The position numbers were made by a program, and so were the translations under genes. 64,000 bases of DNA, taken from NCBI GenBank assembly GCA_951804985.1, contig OX638132.1, positions 16,349,529 to 16,413,528 of the forward strand, written 5' to 3'. The DNA is from Dryomyza anilis. Taxonomy: Eukaryota; Arthropoda; Insecta; Diptera; Dryomyzidae. Positions 1 to 11,792 of this stretch are shown one piece after another. The notes below the pieces were generated by a model, which had not been told where the DNA came from, did no database searches, and worked only from the letters and a program-made list of their open reading frames with translations. The first letter of the stretch is position 1; each line of letters begins with the position of its first letter.

Positions 1-735
1 ATTTAAGATACTAAAACTAAAATCGACCAATTGGATTCCGCTGTTTAATTAGTCAAAGTTGTACTCTTTTTCTTTTCCAATTTTTGTGTTTTTTTTTTTT
101 ATTACTATTTTGAATGATTATTAAATACTCAAAAATATATATATTTTTTGAAAATTTAAAAAAATACAAAAATAACCAATTATCATACTTTTTATTTCGG
201 GTGCTGTGGAAGATATAAGAAAAAATATATATATATATAAAAACTGTTGAAGGTTTTTGGTGGATAACGTTCAAATTCAAAAACTTTGACTAAATTCAGC
301 TATAATACCTCTACTATTAACTGGCAGAAGTTTTGAACGTTCAAATTCGAAATTTAAAAAAAAATAGACGCTACTTACATCTTCCATAGCACACACTAAA
401 AAAATTATGATAATCGGTTTTTTTTGTAAAATATAGGTAAATATCCATTATTTAAGAAATATCTTAAAAACTCACGGAGATACTAGAATTCAAAGTGAAA
501 AAAAAAAACAATTCACAAAATGTCGCTTTTTAAAAATTTTCAGAGGATCAAAATTTCAAACCAAAAAAAATATATTTTTGAGTATCTAATACTATCAATC
601 ATGCAAAATAGTAAAAAAAACGTATTACAACAACAACAAAAATTGTAAAATTGGAAAAGAATAAAAAAGTTCAAATTTGGCTAATTATACAGCGGAATCT
701 GATTGGTCGATTTTTATTTGTAGTATCCTTAAAAT
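1..735. repeat. Foldback (long inverted repeat) element
   Basis: The first 80 bases return as the reverse complement at about 650-735: the left start ATTTAAGATACTAAAAC pairs with the right end, and the block around CAGCGGAATC is shared. The pairing continues inward: the TACTCAAAAATATAT stretch near 126 matches about 570-590, and GTGCTGTGGAAGATAT near 200 matches CATCTTCCATAGCAC near 380. The whole segment is therefore one imperfect hairpin with arms of about 350 bp. The left end coincides with the window edge, so the element may extend further. No coding capacity is seen; the short reading frame inside is a by-product of AT-rich sequence. Confidence 0.8.
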
Positions 736-1647
736 ATATTTCATCAATTTCTAATCAAAGAAAAAAAAAACTCATTCAAAAGATAAAGAGTTTTGGCCGA
801 TGAAAAACGTTTCTGAACCAATGTGTGCCGCCAACATCTGAACATCTGCGGATGCGCGCTTCGAAGCCATTTGAATGCGCGATTTTAGCCGGTTTTAAGC
901 CAAACACTTGATGCGTTGCAATGCGTTGTTGCCGTTGCGTAATTGCCGCAACTAATTAAAAATGTTTGCGTTGCAGTAATTTTTTATTATTTTTAATAGA
1001 TTTTTTAGTGGTCGATAAGAATTTTATCTTTATTTGGTTTCGCTAAATTTGAAGCCGTCTTTGCTTTGACAATCAACAAAAAAATACAAAAAAAAAAAAT
1101 TATTTAAAATTGTAAAAATAAAAAGTGGAGGTAGGTCTATAAATGCGCTAAATGAACGAAAAAAACAATAAGGAATAGTATTTCCTACAAATATGAAAAG
1201 TGTTTCCCACAAATATTTAAACGTTTCCACAAATACGAAAAGTGTTTCCCACAAATAATATGTATACATTATAATAGTTGGTGTATTGAAGTTTTTAAGA
1301 ATTATGACACTGCCAGAAAAAAGCCTATCCCAAATATAAGGCATTATATTTGGAGCATTATGTTTGTAATTATTAATTGATAAATCTTTTATTAAAAGGG
1401 TTGTAATGATCTCTGATTTACATTCTTTTTGTATACAAATACACCGAAACATGTTAAGGTTTCTCCTTAAAATGTTGTATGTTCAAATAGAAACATAATT
1501 ATTATTGCATCCAAACAAACAATACTTGAAATGGAATATTATTATATTCAAAATCAAACTTGCTTTGGAACGACCTGAATATAAATATGTTTCCAGAGAA
1601 GCATATATTTGATATAGTTTTAAAAGTAATATGTTTGCATATAAAAA
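736..1647. other. Intergenic DNA, no gene seen
   Basis: AT-rich DNA with a brief GC-richer patch at about 820-960. Short direct repeats of a TTTCCCACAAATA-type motif occur at 1190-1260. I see no exon with splice signals and no family I recognise. Confidence 0.5.
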
Positions 1648-1835
1648 TATACGTTTTACTCTGTCTTTTTCTGTATTTCGAATCGAAAGACTATTAGACG
1701 AAAGTAACGTAATTTTGAAAAAAGTTTTGAAATACAAATAACATGAAATGCAAATTCGTGTGACGAAATTTTTACGTCAAATTTTCATTTCGTCGTTCGT
1801 TTCGAAATACAGAAAGAGACAGAGAAAAACATATA
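1648..1835. mobile_element. MITE with CTGTATTTCGAA terminal inverted repeats
   Basis: The left end has CTCTGTCTTTTTCTGTATTTC and the right end reads the same in reverse complement (GAAATACAGAAAGAGACAGAG), giving TIRs of at least 24 bp; the similarity extends about 10 bp further out on each side. The inner part is also palindromic (ACGTAATTT / AAATTTTTACGTC). Related copies lie at 43750-43876 (in unc79 intron 6) and 62566-62885. It is non-coding. Confidence 0.7.
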
Positions 1836-2310
1836 TAAAGTATATGAACCTAAATATACTACACATTTTTGGAATACTTTTAATTTATTATTATATATTT
1901 TTTATTGAATCTCTCAAAAACATGGTTATAAATACTTGTAAAATTGTCAAATACATTTTCCTGGTGATGAAGATGGACTCATTACTAAATATGCAACCTT
2001 TCAATCACCATCAGTTCTGTCGACACAAAGACATTACAATCATTTACGTATTGCTTTGTACATCTACCACTTATGAATTATAAGCGCACTCGCAGAAAAT
2101 GCTTCGTTATTGCCTTCAACGCATTCGATTGTAAAAAAGTCTCAAAACATACTTCAAACGACGACAAAAGAGATGTTGGTACAAAATGTTGGTCAACGAA
2201 TGTCAACTTCGCTGTCGACAACACAAGACGAGTGTTGCGAATATTTTATTATTTAAATTTATATGTATCGTTTCTGTTTGTTTTGAAACATAGTAATAAT
2301 CTAATAAACT

Positions 2311-2535
2311 TACACAGAAAAAAAGTTCATACTATTTATGAATTTGTTCATAAATTTAATGAATTTTTCATTAGGACTCAACCAATGACCAAATTCATCC
2401 AATTTATGCAAAAACCGTAATGCAAAAATTCATAATATTGATGAACTCTTTCATAATGTTTATGAAAAAATTCATGATATTTATGATTTTTTAAACTATT
2501 TAAAAATTAAAAGAAAAACTATTTTTTCTTGTATT
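2311..2535. mobile_element. MITE of the 'TTCATnATnTTnATGAA' family
   Basis: It starts with the TACACAGAAAAAAA end shared by many short elements here, then carries many TTCATA/TATGAA palindromic steps. Relatives are at 22488-22735, 23711-23925, 31722-31966, 40813-40945 and 56788-57048. The right boundary is approximate. Confidence 0.5.
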
Positions 2536-2884
2536 ATTATTTTTTTATTTTATTATATTACTTTTTTATTTTATTTTATTATTTTAATTTATTTATTTTT
2601 TAAACTACTTACATTTTATTTTATATCTACAATTCGTATATATGAAGAATATTTCATACATAGAATAATTGAACGGTGTCTCAATTAACGGCATTCATTA
2701 CATTTACGAACAATTGTGTTGGTAGGCGTTAAATAAAAAGTCACACTCATATTTTTTGATATAAAATTGGCATAGACACTCATACAAGTATTGATATAGA
2801 TTTTAAAAATACCAATCATGATTTTCAATTTCAATAATTTACTTATCATAAAAGGTATCCAATTTTTTGACGATAAAGATGTCG
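2536..2884. other. AT-rich intergenic DNA, nothing recognised
   Basis: A T-rich block (2525-2620) followed by unique-looking AT-rich sequence. No exon or repeat boundary could be supported. Confidence 0.4.
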
Positions 2885-3270
2885 TACACAGAAAAAAATA
2901 ATCGAAGTAAATATAGCAACCGATATTAATTGCATTCATTAATCAATCCAGCAAAGAAATTCACTAATTTAATGAAAACATTTGCTGTTCTTCGTTAAAT
3001 CTGTAATTCCGTTTGCTAATATGAATATTTGTACGTCAATGCAGCAAAATAATTAGTCGGCGCAGTTTCAGCAATTATATTTGCTAAAACTGTGTCGACT
3101 AAATTATTTGCTGCATTGACGTACAAATATTCATATTAACGAACTCAATTGCTTATATAACGAACAATAGCAAATGTTTTCATTAAATTAGTGAGTTCAA
3201 TTGCTGTATTGATCAATGAATTCAATTAATATCGGTTGCTATATTTACGTCGATTATTTTTTTCTGTGTA
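2885..3270. mobile_element. 386-bp palindromic MITE, TACACAGAAAAAAATAATCG ends
   Basis: The element is an almost complete hairpin. Both ends share TACACAGAAAAAAATAATCG followed by GTAAATATAGCAACCGATAT, and the pairing continues through AATTCACTAATTTAATGAAA and AACATTTGCT to the centre near 3070. A shortened relative with the same ends lies at 42700-42828 inside unc79 intron 5. It is non-coding. Confidence 0.85.
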
Positions 3271-4300
3271 GTTAGATCAAAATTATACCTTTATAATACT
3301 GAATTTTAGAGATCACCAAAATCTCATTCTTACGAATACTGAAACGAAATTTGGCTGTTTATTCTACTCAAAAATGCCAATCGTTTGGTGTAGAAATTAT
3401 AATCGGTTTTTTGAAAGGGATGATATCGAATTTTTAACTCACAATTTGCAAGTTTTATTTTATTATTTAATTACCAATGCAAATCTTGATAACCTTTATC
3501 ATTTACTCAAATTTAGTAAAAATACGGGAACTGAAATCTCTAAGTAGACTTTTTTGCCTATTTGGATGGAATACCTCATTACCAACTCTTTCATGTGCCA
3601 TCTGCCTTTCACCTGTCACTGAAAAGCCATCCGAATCATATCTGAAATCTTGGCCAAACATATTAATTTTTATCTAGCTACACATGCGATTTAGATACAA
3701 CGTAATAATGACTTAATCTGTGCGATAGATCGCCTACTCCAACAATATCAGCAAATTATATAAATAAAAAAATGCATAAATCTATAGCAAAAAAAAGAAG
3801 GATGCCATTAATTTATTAAAATGTAAAAATCTATTAAGCGCAACAAGCAGGCAACTTATTGACATCCCATGGATGGGATTAGAAAGCGATTAGATACAAA
3901 AACCTAAATACAACGCAAAACACATGTTGCTCCTACAAAAACATTAGCAACAACATCGACAGCAACAACATGGCTACAATCAATGTTAACAGTTTAATTT
4001 GCTAAACTTAAGCAAAAACATAGCCGCTATTTGCCGTTGCGAGCAGCTCAATAACAATGCTGCAACTTTAAGTTAAAAACTGAAATTGAGCCAATAATAA
4101 AATTTAAAAATACTATAAAAAAAATGCATTATCTCCGCATGCATCTTGATAAATGCGACGGCAAGCAGCGGTAAACCGCAAGAAGGCTACAAACGATAAA
4201 AACCGCCAACAACAAATGAACCATTTTTTGTTCTTTTTTGGTTGACCAGGTCGATGCTGCACCGCACAGTGCAGACATTTTGAGATTTAGCTTTTCAAAA
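3271..4300. other. Intergenic DNA with CAA-rich patches
   Basis: Unique-looking AT-rich sequence. About 3930-3980 is rich in CAACAACA-type triplets, common in fly intergenic and intronic DNA. No supported gene. Confidence 0.4.
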
Positions 4301-4896
4301 GCACATTCCTCTTTTGGCATGAGGTTGGAAGAATGAAAAAGTTAGTTGTGCCAACTGACTGCATTCGGTTAAATTGAATTGTCAACAAATTTGTTGGCAG
4401 CCAATACACTTCAAGTATTAGTCTATACACACTCCTAATGGTTCTAAATCTGTACTAAATTGTTCTAAAACAGTTCGAAATTGGTTTAGTACAAACTACT
4501 AATTTTGATAAAAACAACCGACTAAGCTGTTGAGTGAACCGAATAAATTGGTTGGGCAAAGAGTTGTTTGGCGCAACAAATCTCTATTCTGTGTATAGAG
4601 ACAATACACAGAAAAATACTTATTTGGCATGAGATTCGAAGAACGAAAAATTTAGTGTAACAAGCAACTTAATTCGGTTAAATGGAATGTTCTACAAATT
4701 TACTGGCGTATTCAAATTTACTGCCATATTCGATTGGTGCCTGACACCAAATTGTTCTAAAACATTTCGAAAGTGATTGTCGTTTAAACTACAACCTATT
4801 TAGTTTTGACAATAAGAAACGATTAAGCAGTTGACAAAACCGAATGAGTTGGTTGGGCAAAGAGTTAGTTGGTGCAACAAATCTTTATTATGTGTG
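4301..4896. mobile_element. Two tandem copies of a GTTAGTTG / CAACAAATCT MITE
   Basis: Copy 1 (about 4301-4597) and copy 2 (about 4612-4896) share, in the same order, TTGGCATGAG, CATTCGGTTAAAT or AATTCGGTTAAAT, TTGTTCTAAAACA, TTGGTTGGGCAAAGAGTT and GCAACAAATCT. An inverted copy is at 36691-36920 and a partial one at about 25955-26060. The ends carry TACACAG/CTGTGTA-like tags. It is non-coding. Confidence 0.7.
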
Positions 4897-5003
4897 AACT
4901 TTTTTGGCAAATGGGACGTATTCGGCAACTACAGGCTTTCCTCCCACACAAACGTTAATTTAAAATTTTGAAAATAAAATAAAACTAATTAAATCAGCAT
5001 CGT

Positions 5004-5118
5004 ACCGTCGGTAGCGCAGAGGTTAGTGCGTTGGACTGCGAACCGAAGGGTCCCATGTTCAAGAACACCATCTTTACATAGTAAAAATATATCTATACCA
5101 CGCTGAAAGGTAATATCG
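5004..5118 (+). repeat. Degraded tRNA-derived SINE
   Basis: CGGTAGCGCAGAGGTTAGTGCG resembles the A-box head of the SINE seen at 32176-32480, followed by the GTTGGACTGCGAACCGAAGG segment, a B-box-like ATGTTCAAGA and a body piece CTATACCACGCTG. It is strongly diverged and lacks the 3' part and the ATT tail. Confidence 0.6.
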
Positions 5119-6200
5119 TATAGAAAGATACTTCCTAATGTTAACAATTGATGGAGTCGAATTCTGAAAATTTAGGCTCGTCGTCGCTGGAATCAAACCC
5201 GGGAAATTTCAGCACATAGTTTCGACAGCGGGCTTAAACGGATGTCCCTTAAATTCAACATATTATTTTTTTTACTTATTTTATAAAATTCTATATTTTT
5301 TTATATTTAAAATGTGCAAATTGTTACACTGTGCGCTTTTTTTTGCAGGAAGCTGATGCTGCTGCATCATTTGGTTGCGCTCCACATTATAGATTTTATT
5401 TTTACTTTGATTCATTTTATTTTTTTGTTTATCTTCCAAAAACTTAATCGCAAACGTTCGCGTGTTTTATCGCATGTAAAACAACGCATCCCATCGACTA
5501 TCGAACGATAAGTGTGACGAACCAACCAAAAAAAAAATCGACTTTACCACTAAAAATCCATTTAATTAACGCACTGTTTATGGGAGAAAATACGAATTTT
5601 AACCGCATAAACCGCAAGCAGCATTTTTTATAGTCTCACATTTAAATAATGCGCGCTCCTTTTTTTTTTTGGTCCTTCAGCTCAACCGTAAATTCTCAGC
5701 AATTGGCCCAATGATATTCTTAAATTAAGATTATTTAAATCACCTTAGATTTATAGCACTTGCTGTATTCAAAATACTTATTTCTTATACTATTTAATAC
5801 AAGAACTATATTATGCATCATTTATGGTTAAATGGGTCGGGACAAATACGGAGCTAATATACATATTTTTGAAATTAAGTTCCAAGATTAATTTTTATCC
5901 ATTGTAAAAATCTGGATGGTAAATGTTATTGGTATTCGTGTAATAAATAAGAATTCTTCATGTTTTGTACTGATTTATGGAGCATTTCGAACTTTTCTGA
6001 ATGTTTATAGCTTGTACAGTGTTGATCGTAGGAAAGGTTTATGATTATAGGGAGGTTGGAAAAATGGGATTGAAAGATGGAATCGGTGAATGTTTGTTTT
6101 GACTTTGCCAATTTCAAAATTGTCAGGAAAATCAGATGCAGGGTTTCATTTGTTCCGCCTCATTCCACCTTCAGCCCAAGTATTTCCTTCGAATATAATA
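5119..6200. other. AT-rich intergenic DNA, no gene seen
   Basis: Nothing beyond AT-rich unique sequence could be supported. Short reading frames here lack splice context and recognisable protein similarity. Confidence 0.4.
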
Positions 6201-6804
6201 AAAACCAGTTGGGAAGGTTAGGTCACCAGGGTATAATAATCCTGAAAGTAACTACAAACTTTCAATTGCGGAAGAATTTCCATTCATTTGATATCCATAT
6301 TTACAAATGGGTAGATGTACCGAATTTCGATTTTTTTTTTGGAACCACAAGTCGTTTCGCCGGAAACCATTATTTTCATGTATTTGAGCATGAGTCAATA
6401 TATATTTGACCAAAAAAAGTTTTCCTAAGCACGTATACAGTAAAATTGATCTGTAGATATAAATATTGTATGAGGTATTTGAACAGTGGTCGGTTCTCAG
6501 GTCACAATAGACCGATCTTGCCAATTTTCTTGTTCAGACAGCAGATATATAAGTAATCTAAGTCTAAAGTTTCATTGCTTTAGCTCTTCTATTTTTTCTG
6601 TAATCGTGATTTCAACAGACAGACAGAGGGACAGACAGACAGACGGACAGACAGACAGACAGACGCACAGGCGGACATCGCTAAATCGACTCAGGAGGTC
6701 ATGCTGATCAAGAATATATATACTTTTCCATACCGGAGATGCTGTGGGTGTTACAAACGGCGTACCAAACTGAATATACCCTTTCACTCTTAGTGTAGGG
6801 TATA
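6201..6804 (+). mobile_element. mini-me / DINE-like element, GTCY-array type (copy A)
   Basis: It begins with AAACCAGTTGGGAAGGTTAG, carries a (GACA/GACG)n array (the complement of GTCY) at about 6618-6675, then CGCTAAATCGACTCAGGAGG and a conserved tail ending CTCTTAGTGTAGGGTATA. Compared with copies C, D and F it lacks the region containing the GTCGGTCTAAGCCGACTATA palindrome. mini-me elements of Diptera are non-coding, have a GTCY proto-microsatellite and were later linked to Helitron-like DINEs. The assignment rests on this architecture from memory. Confidence 0.75.
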
Positions 6805-6893
6805 AAAAAACATATAAAACAGGCTCGCACACTCTACGGTGCTCAAGAGAACCAATAGAGGATGGAATTTGTGCATCCCCTATTATATATATA

Positions 6894-7202
6894 GCCGCGG
6901 TAGCTCAGTGTTTAGTGCGTTGGACCGCGAGCCGAAAGGTCCCATGTTCAAGCCTGGACTGGGGTTAACAACATCTTTTCATATAAAAATTGTTCTATAC
7001 CGCGCTACCTCTCGGCAGTCAATGGCAAACCTACAAGAGTAAAACATTGCCTATGAAAAGCTCTCATGCGTAGTTCGGATTCGACATTAAACTGTAGGTC
7101 CCACCACATTGAGTACATATATAAGACGCACAGCTCAAAATGGTGACAGAGCTCGCCTAAGTTCTTCTGTACTAACTATGCCAAACTATTATTATTATTT
7201 TT
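6894..7202 (+). repeat. tRNA-derived SINE (copy b)
   Basis: The head GCCGCGGTAGCTCAGTG has a pol III A-box core, and ATGTTCAAGCCTGG lies at the B-box position. The body matches the other copies (ACAACATCTTTTCATA, CTCTCGGCAGTCAATGGCAA, CTGTAGGTCCCACCAC) and ends in an (ATT)n tail. The flanks are AT-rich, so I cannot fix a target duplication with certainty. Confidence 0.85.
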
Positions 7203-7701
7203 AGATATATAGGCCGATGTTGTATTAGTTCGTGGAACTCCAAAGAGAATTTTGAAGTCCCAGCCCAAATGTTCGAATTGTCCAAACATCTTAGGTCGAA
7301 TATAGTTAGTGTGTAAGTTATGTTTTAGAAAACCACTGCACTTGGCCGCTTCTTTCGACGCATCATTTGATTGATATGCCCTGAACACCAAGAGCAGATG
7401 ACTCTGCAATATTCACAGCACCCATATTGAGAGGAGGGAGGGGTGTATTCATTCTTATCTGAGATATCAGACAACATTGGATCTTATTTGCATTAAAATC
7501 AACATTATTTGCAATACCCAAATCTCCAAAGTGTTTTGGCGCTTATTTAACAAATATGCACGGAGTAAATTATCTACTGATGATATATGAATAAGACGTC
7601 CATAAAACATATTTTTTTCTAATTTTCTTATTTATGAGTTATATTCATGAATTATGTATAATACTAAAAAAACGCCATTAAAAACTGTAAATCACTATGT
7701 A
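7203..7701. other. Intergenic DNA, nothing recognised
   Basis: Unique-looking sequence between the SINE tail and the next MITE. A 77-residue minus-strand reading frame (7176-7409) overlaps the SINE tail and has no recognisable domain. Confidence 0.35.
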
Positions 7702-8454
7702 CCCAGCAGGAAATGTCACCAATGATTCCTCAATGGTTCCCCTATGTTAGGTCAGGAACATCGATGACCGATAGCATTTTCGCCCTGCAAAGCATTGATG
7801 ATATTTTCATACAAATGTCCACTGATTCCGCATGATGTAGCATTAACGATGTCATGCACGTCATTCATCAATGAAGTCACAAATGATTTTCATACATATA
7901 TATATATTTTTTTAATTTTTTTTTTTTATTAATTTTTTTTATTTATCTTATTTTATTTATTATTTAAATGTTATTTTCTTTTATTCTCGATTGGAAAGGT
8001 ATGTGTACTTGCTAATGTCAATAACGTACTTCATTAACGGCCATCATATATCATCAGTACTACTGCTTATTATCTCGCTTTTATAAAAATTGGTTCCTCA
8101 ATTTGTGCCCATGAATTATATGGCAGGGTGACATCGAACGTAAATTTTCAATTTTATGCGTAAATGCTGCCCCTAGACGTATGTTGTATGCATTTCGCAT
8201 TGCATTTCCCAACGTAAATGCTGCATACCTTTAGGGACATGTGACGTGAATGTTAATTTTCATCAATGACGTCATCAATAACATTTCATCAATGACAGAT
8301 TTGCACAATGTCATTGATATATGACATATGGTGTATGCCGTCTTTAATACAATGTCATTTATGAAATTGTTGTAGACATATCAATGACAAATTTTCTAAT
8401 GTCCTCGATTTATCATTGATGACCTTGTCGTCATTGAGGCCATTTCCTGCTGGG
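7702..8454. mobile_element. 753-bp MITE with CCCAGCAGGAAATG ends
   Basis: The left end CCCAGCAGGAAATG and right end CATTTCCTGCTGGG are perfect 14-bp inverted repeats, and CAATGA / TCATTG steps continue inward on both sides. The interior is rich in ATGAC, GACGTCA and TCATTGATG palindromic steps and has no coding capacity. The element abuts the LINE fragment at 8465-8894. Confidence 0.8.
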
Positions 8455-8464
8455 ATATGAATAG

Positions 8465-8894
8465 GATTCATATGTTTTACAATTGCCTTTAACCCGCTCC
8501 AACTTTTTCTGAGTTTCTTAGCCTCTCTATCGACTGATCTTCTCCATGTTTTTCTTGGTCGCCCGGGATTTCTCACACCAACTCCCGGGTTCCACTTCAC
8601 GGCTTTTCATTGCTGTCGTCTTTTCGGAGTGTATGGCCAATCCATCTCCATTTTTGTTTCCTTATATGTTCGTCACTTGGATGCAAGAGCAATGGCCCAA
8701 ATTTATATGATGTTGGGCCAGTATATACGAAATATGTTTCGCAGGCAACGATAGATGAACACTTGCAGTCGCGTGGTAATGGTTTTGGTAACCTTCCAAG
8801 TGCAGCACCCATATAGAAGGACAGATAGTATGTTTGATTTAAACAATCTCAGTTTTACGCTGGTGCTAAAATTAACAAAATGCGTATAATACAT
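8465..8894 (-). pseudogene. LINE fragment: C-terminal end of a non-LTR reverse transcriptase
   Basis: In minus-strand order, three frames carry pieces of one protein: KLRLFKSNILSVLLYGC, then IRKQKWRWIGHTLRKDD, then WNPGVGVRNPGRPRKTWRR. These are typical of the region after the catalytic core in RTE-like LINE polymerases (LLYGCxTW, the RKWRWIGHxLR block and the GRPRxTWRR tail). At least two frameshifts separate the pieces, and the catalytic domain is absent. It is a 5'-truncated, decayed insertion. Confidence 0.75.
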
Positions 8895-9598
8895 GATTTA
8901 TGAGAATTTGAAGACTCCAGTGGAAGAAACGGATAAGTACATTTTTTGAATAATCAAGTTGTGTGCATAAATTAAGTAATAAAAAGTTATTTACCATATA
9001 AAAAATACTTTCGACTTCAAGTAACTATGACTAAGGAATGAAAACCGATTTGTGCAAGACATATTCATTTATAAATGGTAGAATGGGGTGAGTAAAAACA
9101 CTTTTCTCGACATTAATTTTTGTTACTTACCTGGTTCTTTCACTGGATTCATCATTTCTCTCCATGTGAATGACAAATGTCATCTGCAAAGGAATATAAT
9201 GGATTGTGGGACAATGAAAGAAGGGTATTGATAAAAATCAGAACTATGTACGGGGGTAGGAAGGAATCGGCAGAACTTCGGAATTTGTTTGAAAGAAATT
9301 GTTATGAAAGAAAGCCATCTATCGCTACTTGTGTTGAACGACGATATCCATCGAATATAAAAATTACAGACATAAAATGCAATTAGTTTTGGAATGAGGG
9401 CTTCATACCCAATCAATTAAAAGTCATGGAAATATCCAGAGCAACATCCTTAATCTCCCCGAAAAGGATATTACAATCAATCCATTCAAGTTTTGTGGAA
9501 CCAATCAATTCGTTGTCAAATATTTGTATTTCGATCAAATATATAATTTATATAATATTCAATAGATGAATAAAAAATATGAAATAAAAATATATTTT
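8895..9598. other. Intergenic DNA with one unassigned short reading frame
   Basis: A plus-strand frame at 9177-9386 (69 residues, start MSSAKEYNGLWDNERRVLI) has mixed composition but no partner exon, promoter or family that I recognise. It could be a transposase remnant. The rest is AT-rich. Confidence 0.3.
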
Positions 9599-9735
9599 TA
9601 TACCCTACTCCTATGAGGTACAGGGTATATTAACTTTGTGTATATATTGTAACGCCCCTTAGAAGGCGTGTTCGGTATGGAAAAGTATATATATTCTTGA
9701 TCAGCATCACTACCCGAGTGCGTTTAGTCATGTCC

Positions 9736-9770
<35 letters not shown>

Positions 9771-10237
9771 GTATGTCCGTCAGTCCGTCTGTCTGTCCGA
9801 AAACGTAATAACTTGAGAAATACTGATCAGAATGCGATGAAATTTCGATTTAATATATTTTAGCCAAAAGTAGGAACTGGATTTGGAAATGATAGTGAAA
9901 ATTTTAGCCGTAAATTATTAAACTCAAATCTAAGAAACATTAGGCTTACAAAATTTTAAATATAGGCCTGACCCGCACACTTTTATTTTCATATTTTCAT
10001 TAGTTTTTTATACTTTTATATTATTTTTTTAAATTAAGGGGATAAAAGACGGTAATTCTGATATGTGAATAATATTCTGAGGGTGGGCGCAGTTCAGCAT
10101 AATTAAGAACTTTAAAATAAAGGTATACAATTAAATATCCCACATTAATATCACCACCAAAGATGTAGGGTATTCCATAGTCGGGCCCGACCGACTATAA
10201 AAGACCGTCCCATGTGACCTAACTTTCCCAACTCGTT
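9599..10237 (-). mobile_element. mini-me / DINE-like element, diverged (copy B)
   Basis: Read on the minus strand it runs from an AAACGAGTTGGGAAAGTTAG head through ATAGTCGGTCGGGCCCGACT to the GACA array, and ends GGGTATA. On the plus strand the GTCY array GTCCGTCTGTCTGTC spans about 9731-9799. It is clearly older than copies C-F, with many substitutions and a different tail. Confidence 0.7.
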
Positions 10238-11484
10238 TAATGTAAAACGTTTTTAATGTGAAATTTAAGGATCCAATTGATTATATTATTTACCGCCCAC
10301 GTTTTATTTTAAAGCATACAAAAAATTCACCCTAAGAACGTTTTATATTAAAAAAATATTTTTTCTTATTTTTTAGTGTCAGTTTGATTTTCGTCGGGCA
10401 GAATTCGAAAGGCCTAATATTATTAAAATTCAAAATATTCATATTTCAAAGTGTCTTTAATATGGAACCATGGCGATAGAACCATTATGAACCGGATGGC
10501 AAGAAAACGATGGTATTGCATTGTCATCCAATTCGAGGCAAAATTTAAAATCTCAAGTCTGTGGCTCTTTGCGAAGATAGTTTAAAATCAATTACAAAAT
10601 TTGTACCGAACAGATAGACAAGAAAGCAACCTAATACTGTTAATATCGGTTCAGGATATCGGTTTAGTTCTGCTTATTTGAATAACGGATTTGATTACTA
10701 TTTAAATCTTTATTTTAAGCGAAATATTTTAATTATGTGCTATTGAAAATTATTAGATATATAACATTATTAGATATATAAACATTATACCCAGTTTAAA
10801 TGTTATATTAATTTTCAGTTGTTTGTTTTTTACTTTATCTCATTAATTAAGTCCAAATAGTAATAAAGTATAACTTTCTTCAACCAAATTTAATTCCCAT
10901 AGAACTTCGTATCATAAATGATCATTTCACACCTTTGTAAAATATCTTATCTATCAAATATCTGTCGAATTGTGACAACACCCTAATTACAACCCTTTCA
11001 AATGTACAAAAAATATAAACATAAATTGTATTTACTTAACGCAGATCATAAAATCATTTAATAATGTGATCTTGTTTGTTATGTTTACGATGCATTGATC
11101 GATAAGCAACAAATGGTTATAGAATTTATTATTTTTACACTTTTCCGAAACCTTTGACACTGCATACAGTTGTAAACTCAAAAAATGTAAAAACTTACGA
11201 TATATTATCTATTTGTTCAAAGAGTTTTTAATTCCAGTCCGTAGCCTGTTACACTTTATCTGCGTCGACATATTAAATATTGGTTTAAGATTTGTTATAG
11301 GTATATATCGCATATAAATCATACCATTTTATTTTGTTGAAAATCGAAATTAACCATTTGAACTTTTTATTCGGTGTCATAAAGTTTACCAATATTTTCA
11401 TAATATAAAGCATTTTTTATTTAAGTACTAAAATAGAACATATGAAATATATGTACATATATTTAATTTTAGATATCCTACATA
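10238..11484. other. AT-rich intergenic DNA, no gene seen
   Basis: No repeat termini or exons could be supported over these 1.2 kb. Confidence 0.4.
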
Positions 11485-11660
11485 AGAGTGAGAGGGTATA
11501 TTCAGATTGGTATGCCGTTTATAATACCCAGAAGGAAGTATATTCGGTATGGTATGACCTCTTAAGTCGATTTAGCAATGTCCGTCAGTCTGCCTGCCCG
11601 CCTGTGACAGAAAATGGGCATAAACAGTCGATTGGTATCTGTGATCCGAGCACTTATGTT
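11485..11660 (-). mobile_element. Fragment of a mini-me element (copy H)
   Basis: On the plus strand GAGTGAGAGGGTATATTCAG, GGTATGCCGTTTATAATACC, CAGAAGGAAG and CTCTTAAGTCGATTTAGCAA match the inverted 3' part of the mini-me family, followed by a decayed GTCY tract (GTCCGTCAGTCTGCC). Truncated and diverged. Confidence 0.6.
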
Positions 11661-11792
11661 CAAAAACCTCATATAGGCATTTCCTGGGGTTCCGGACGGG
11701 ACATTAAAACTTTAATATCTCGAAGGATATGATAATGAATTTATATGATTTGATTTTTGTGCTAGTAGTATTTAATAAGGACTAAACATCTA
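11661..11792. repeat. Left part of a dispersed CCGGACG-box repeat
   Basis: CATTTCCTGGGGTTCCGGAC followed by GGGACATTAAAACTTTAATA and AATAAGGACTAAAC is matched at 43150-43265 in unc79 intron 6. The repeat is cut here by the mariner insertion and resumes at 12903. Confidence 0.75.

Noticed and set aside
6894..6966. tRNA gene signal (A-box and B-box) at the SINE heads, here and at 32176, 44800 and 5004
   Set aside because: The same head is always followed by the same unrelated body, in one copy with an ATT tail and target duplication; the stems do not close into a cloverleaf that I can draw. These are SINEs, not tRNA genes.
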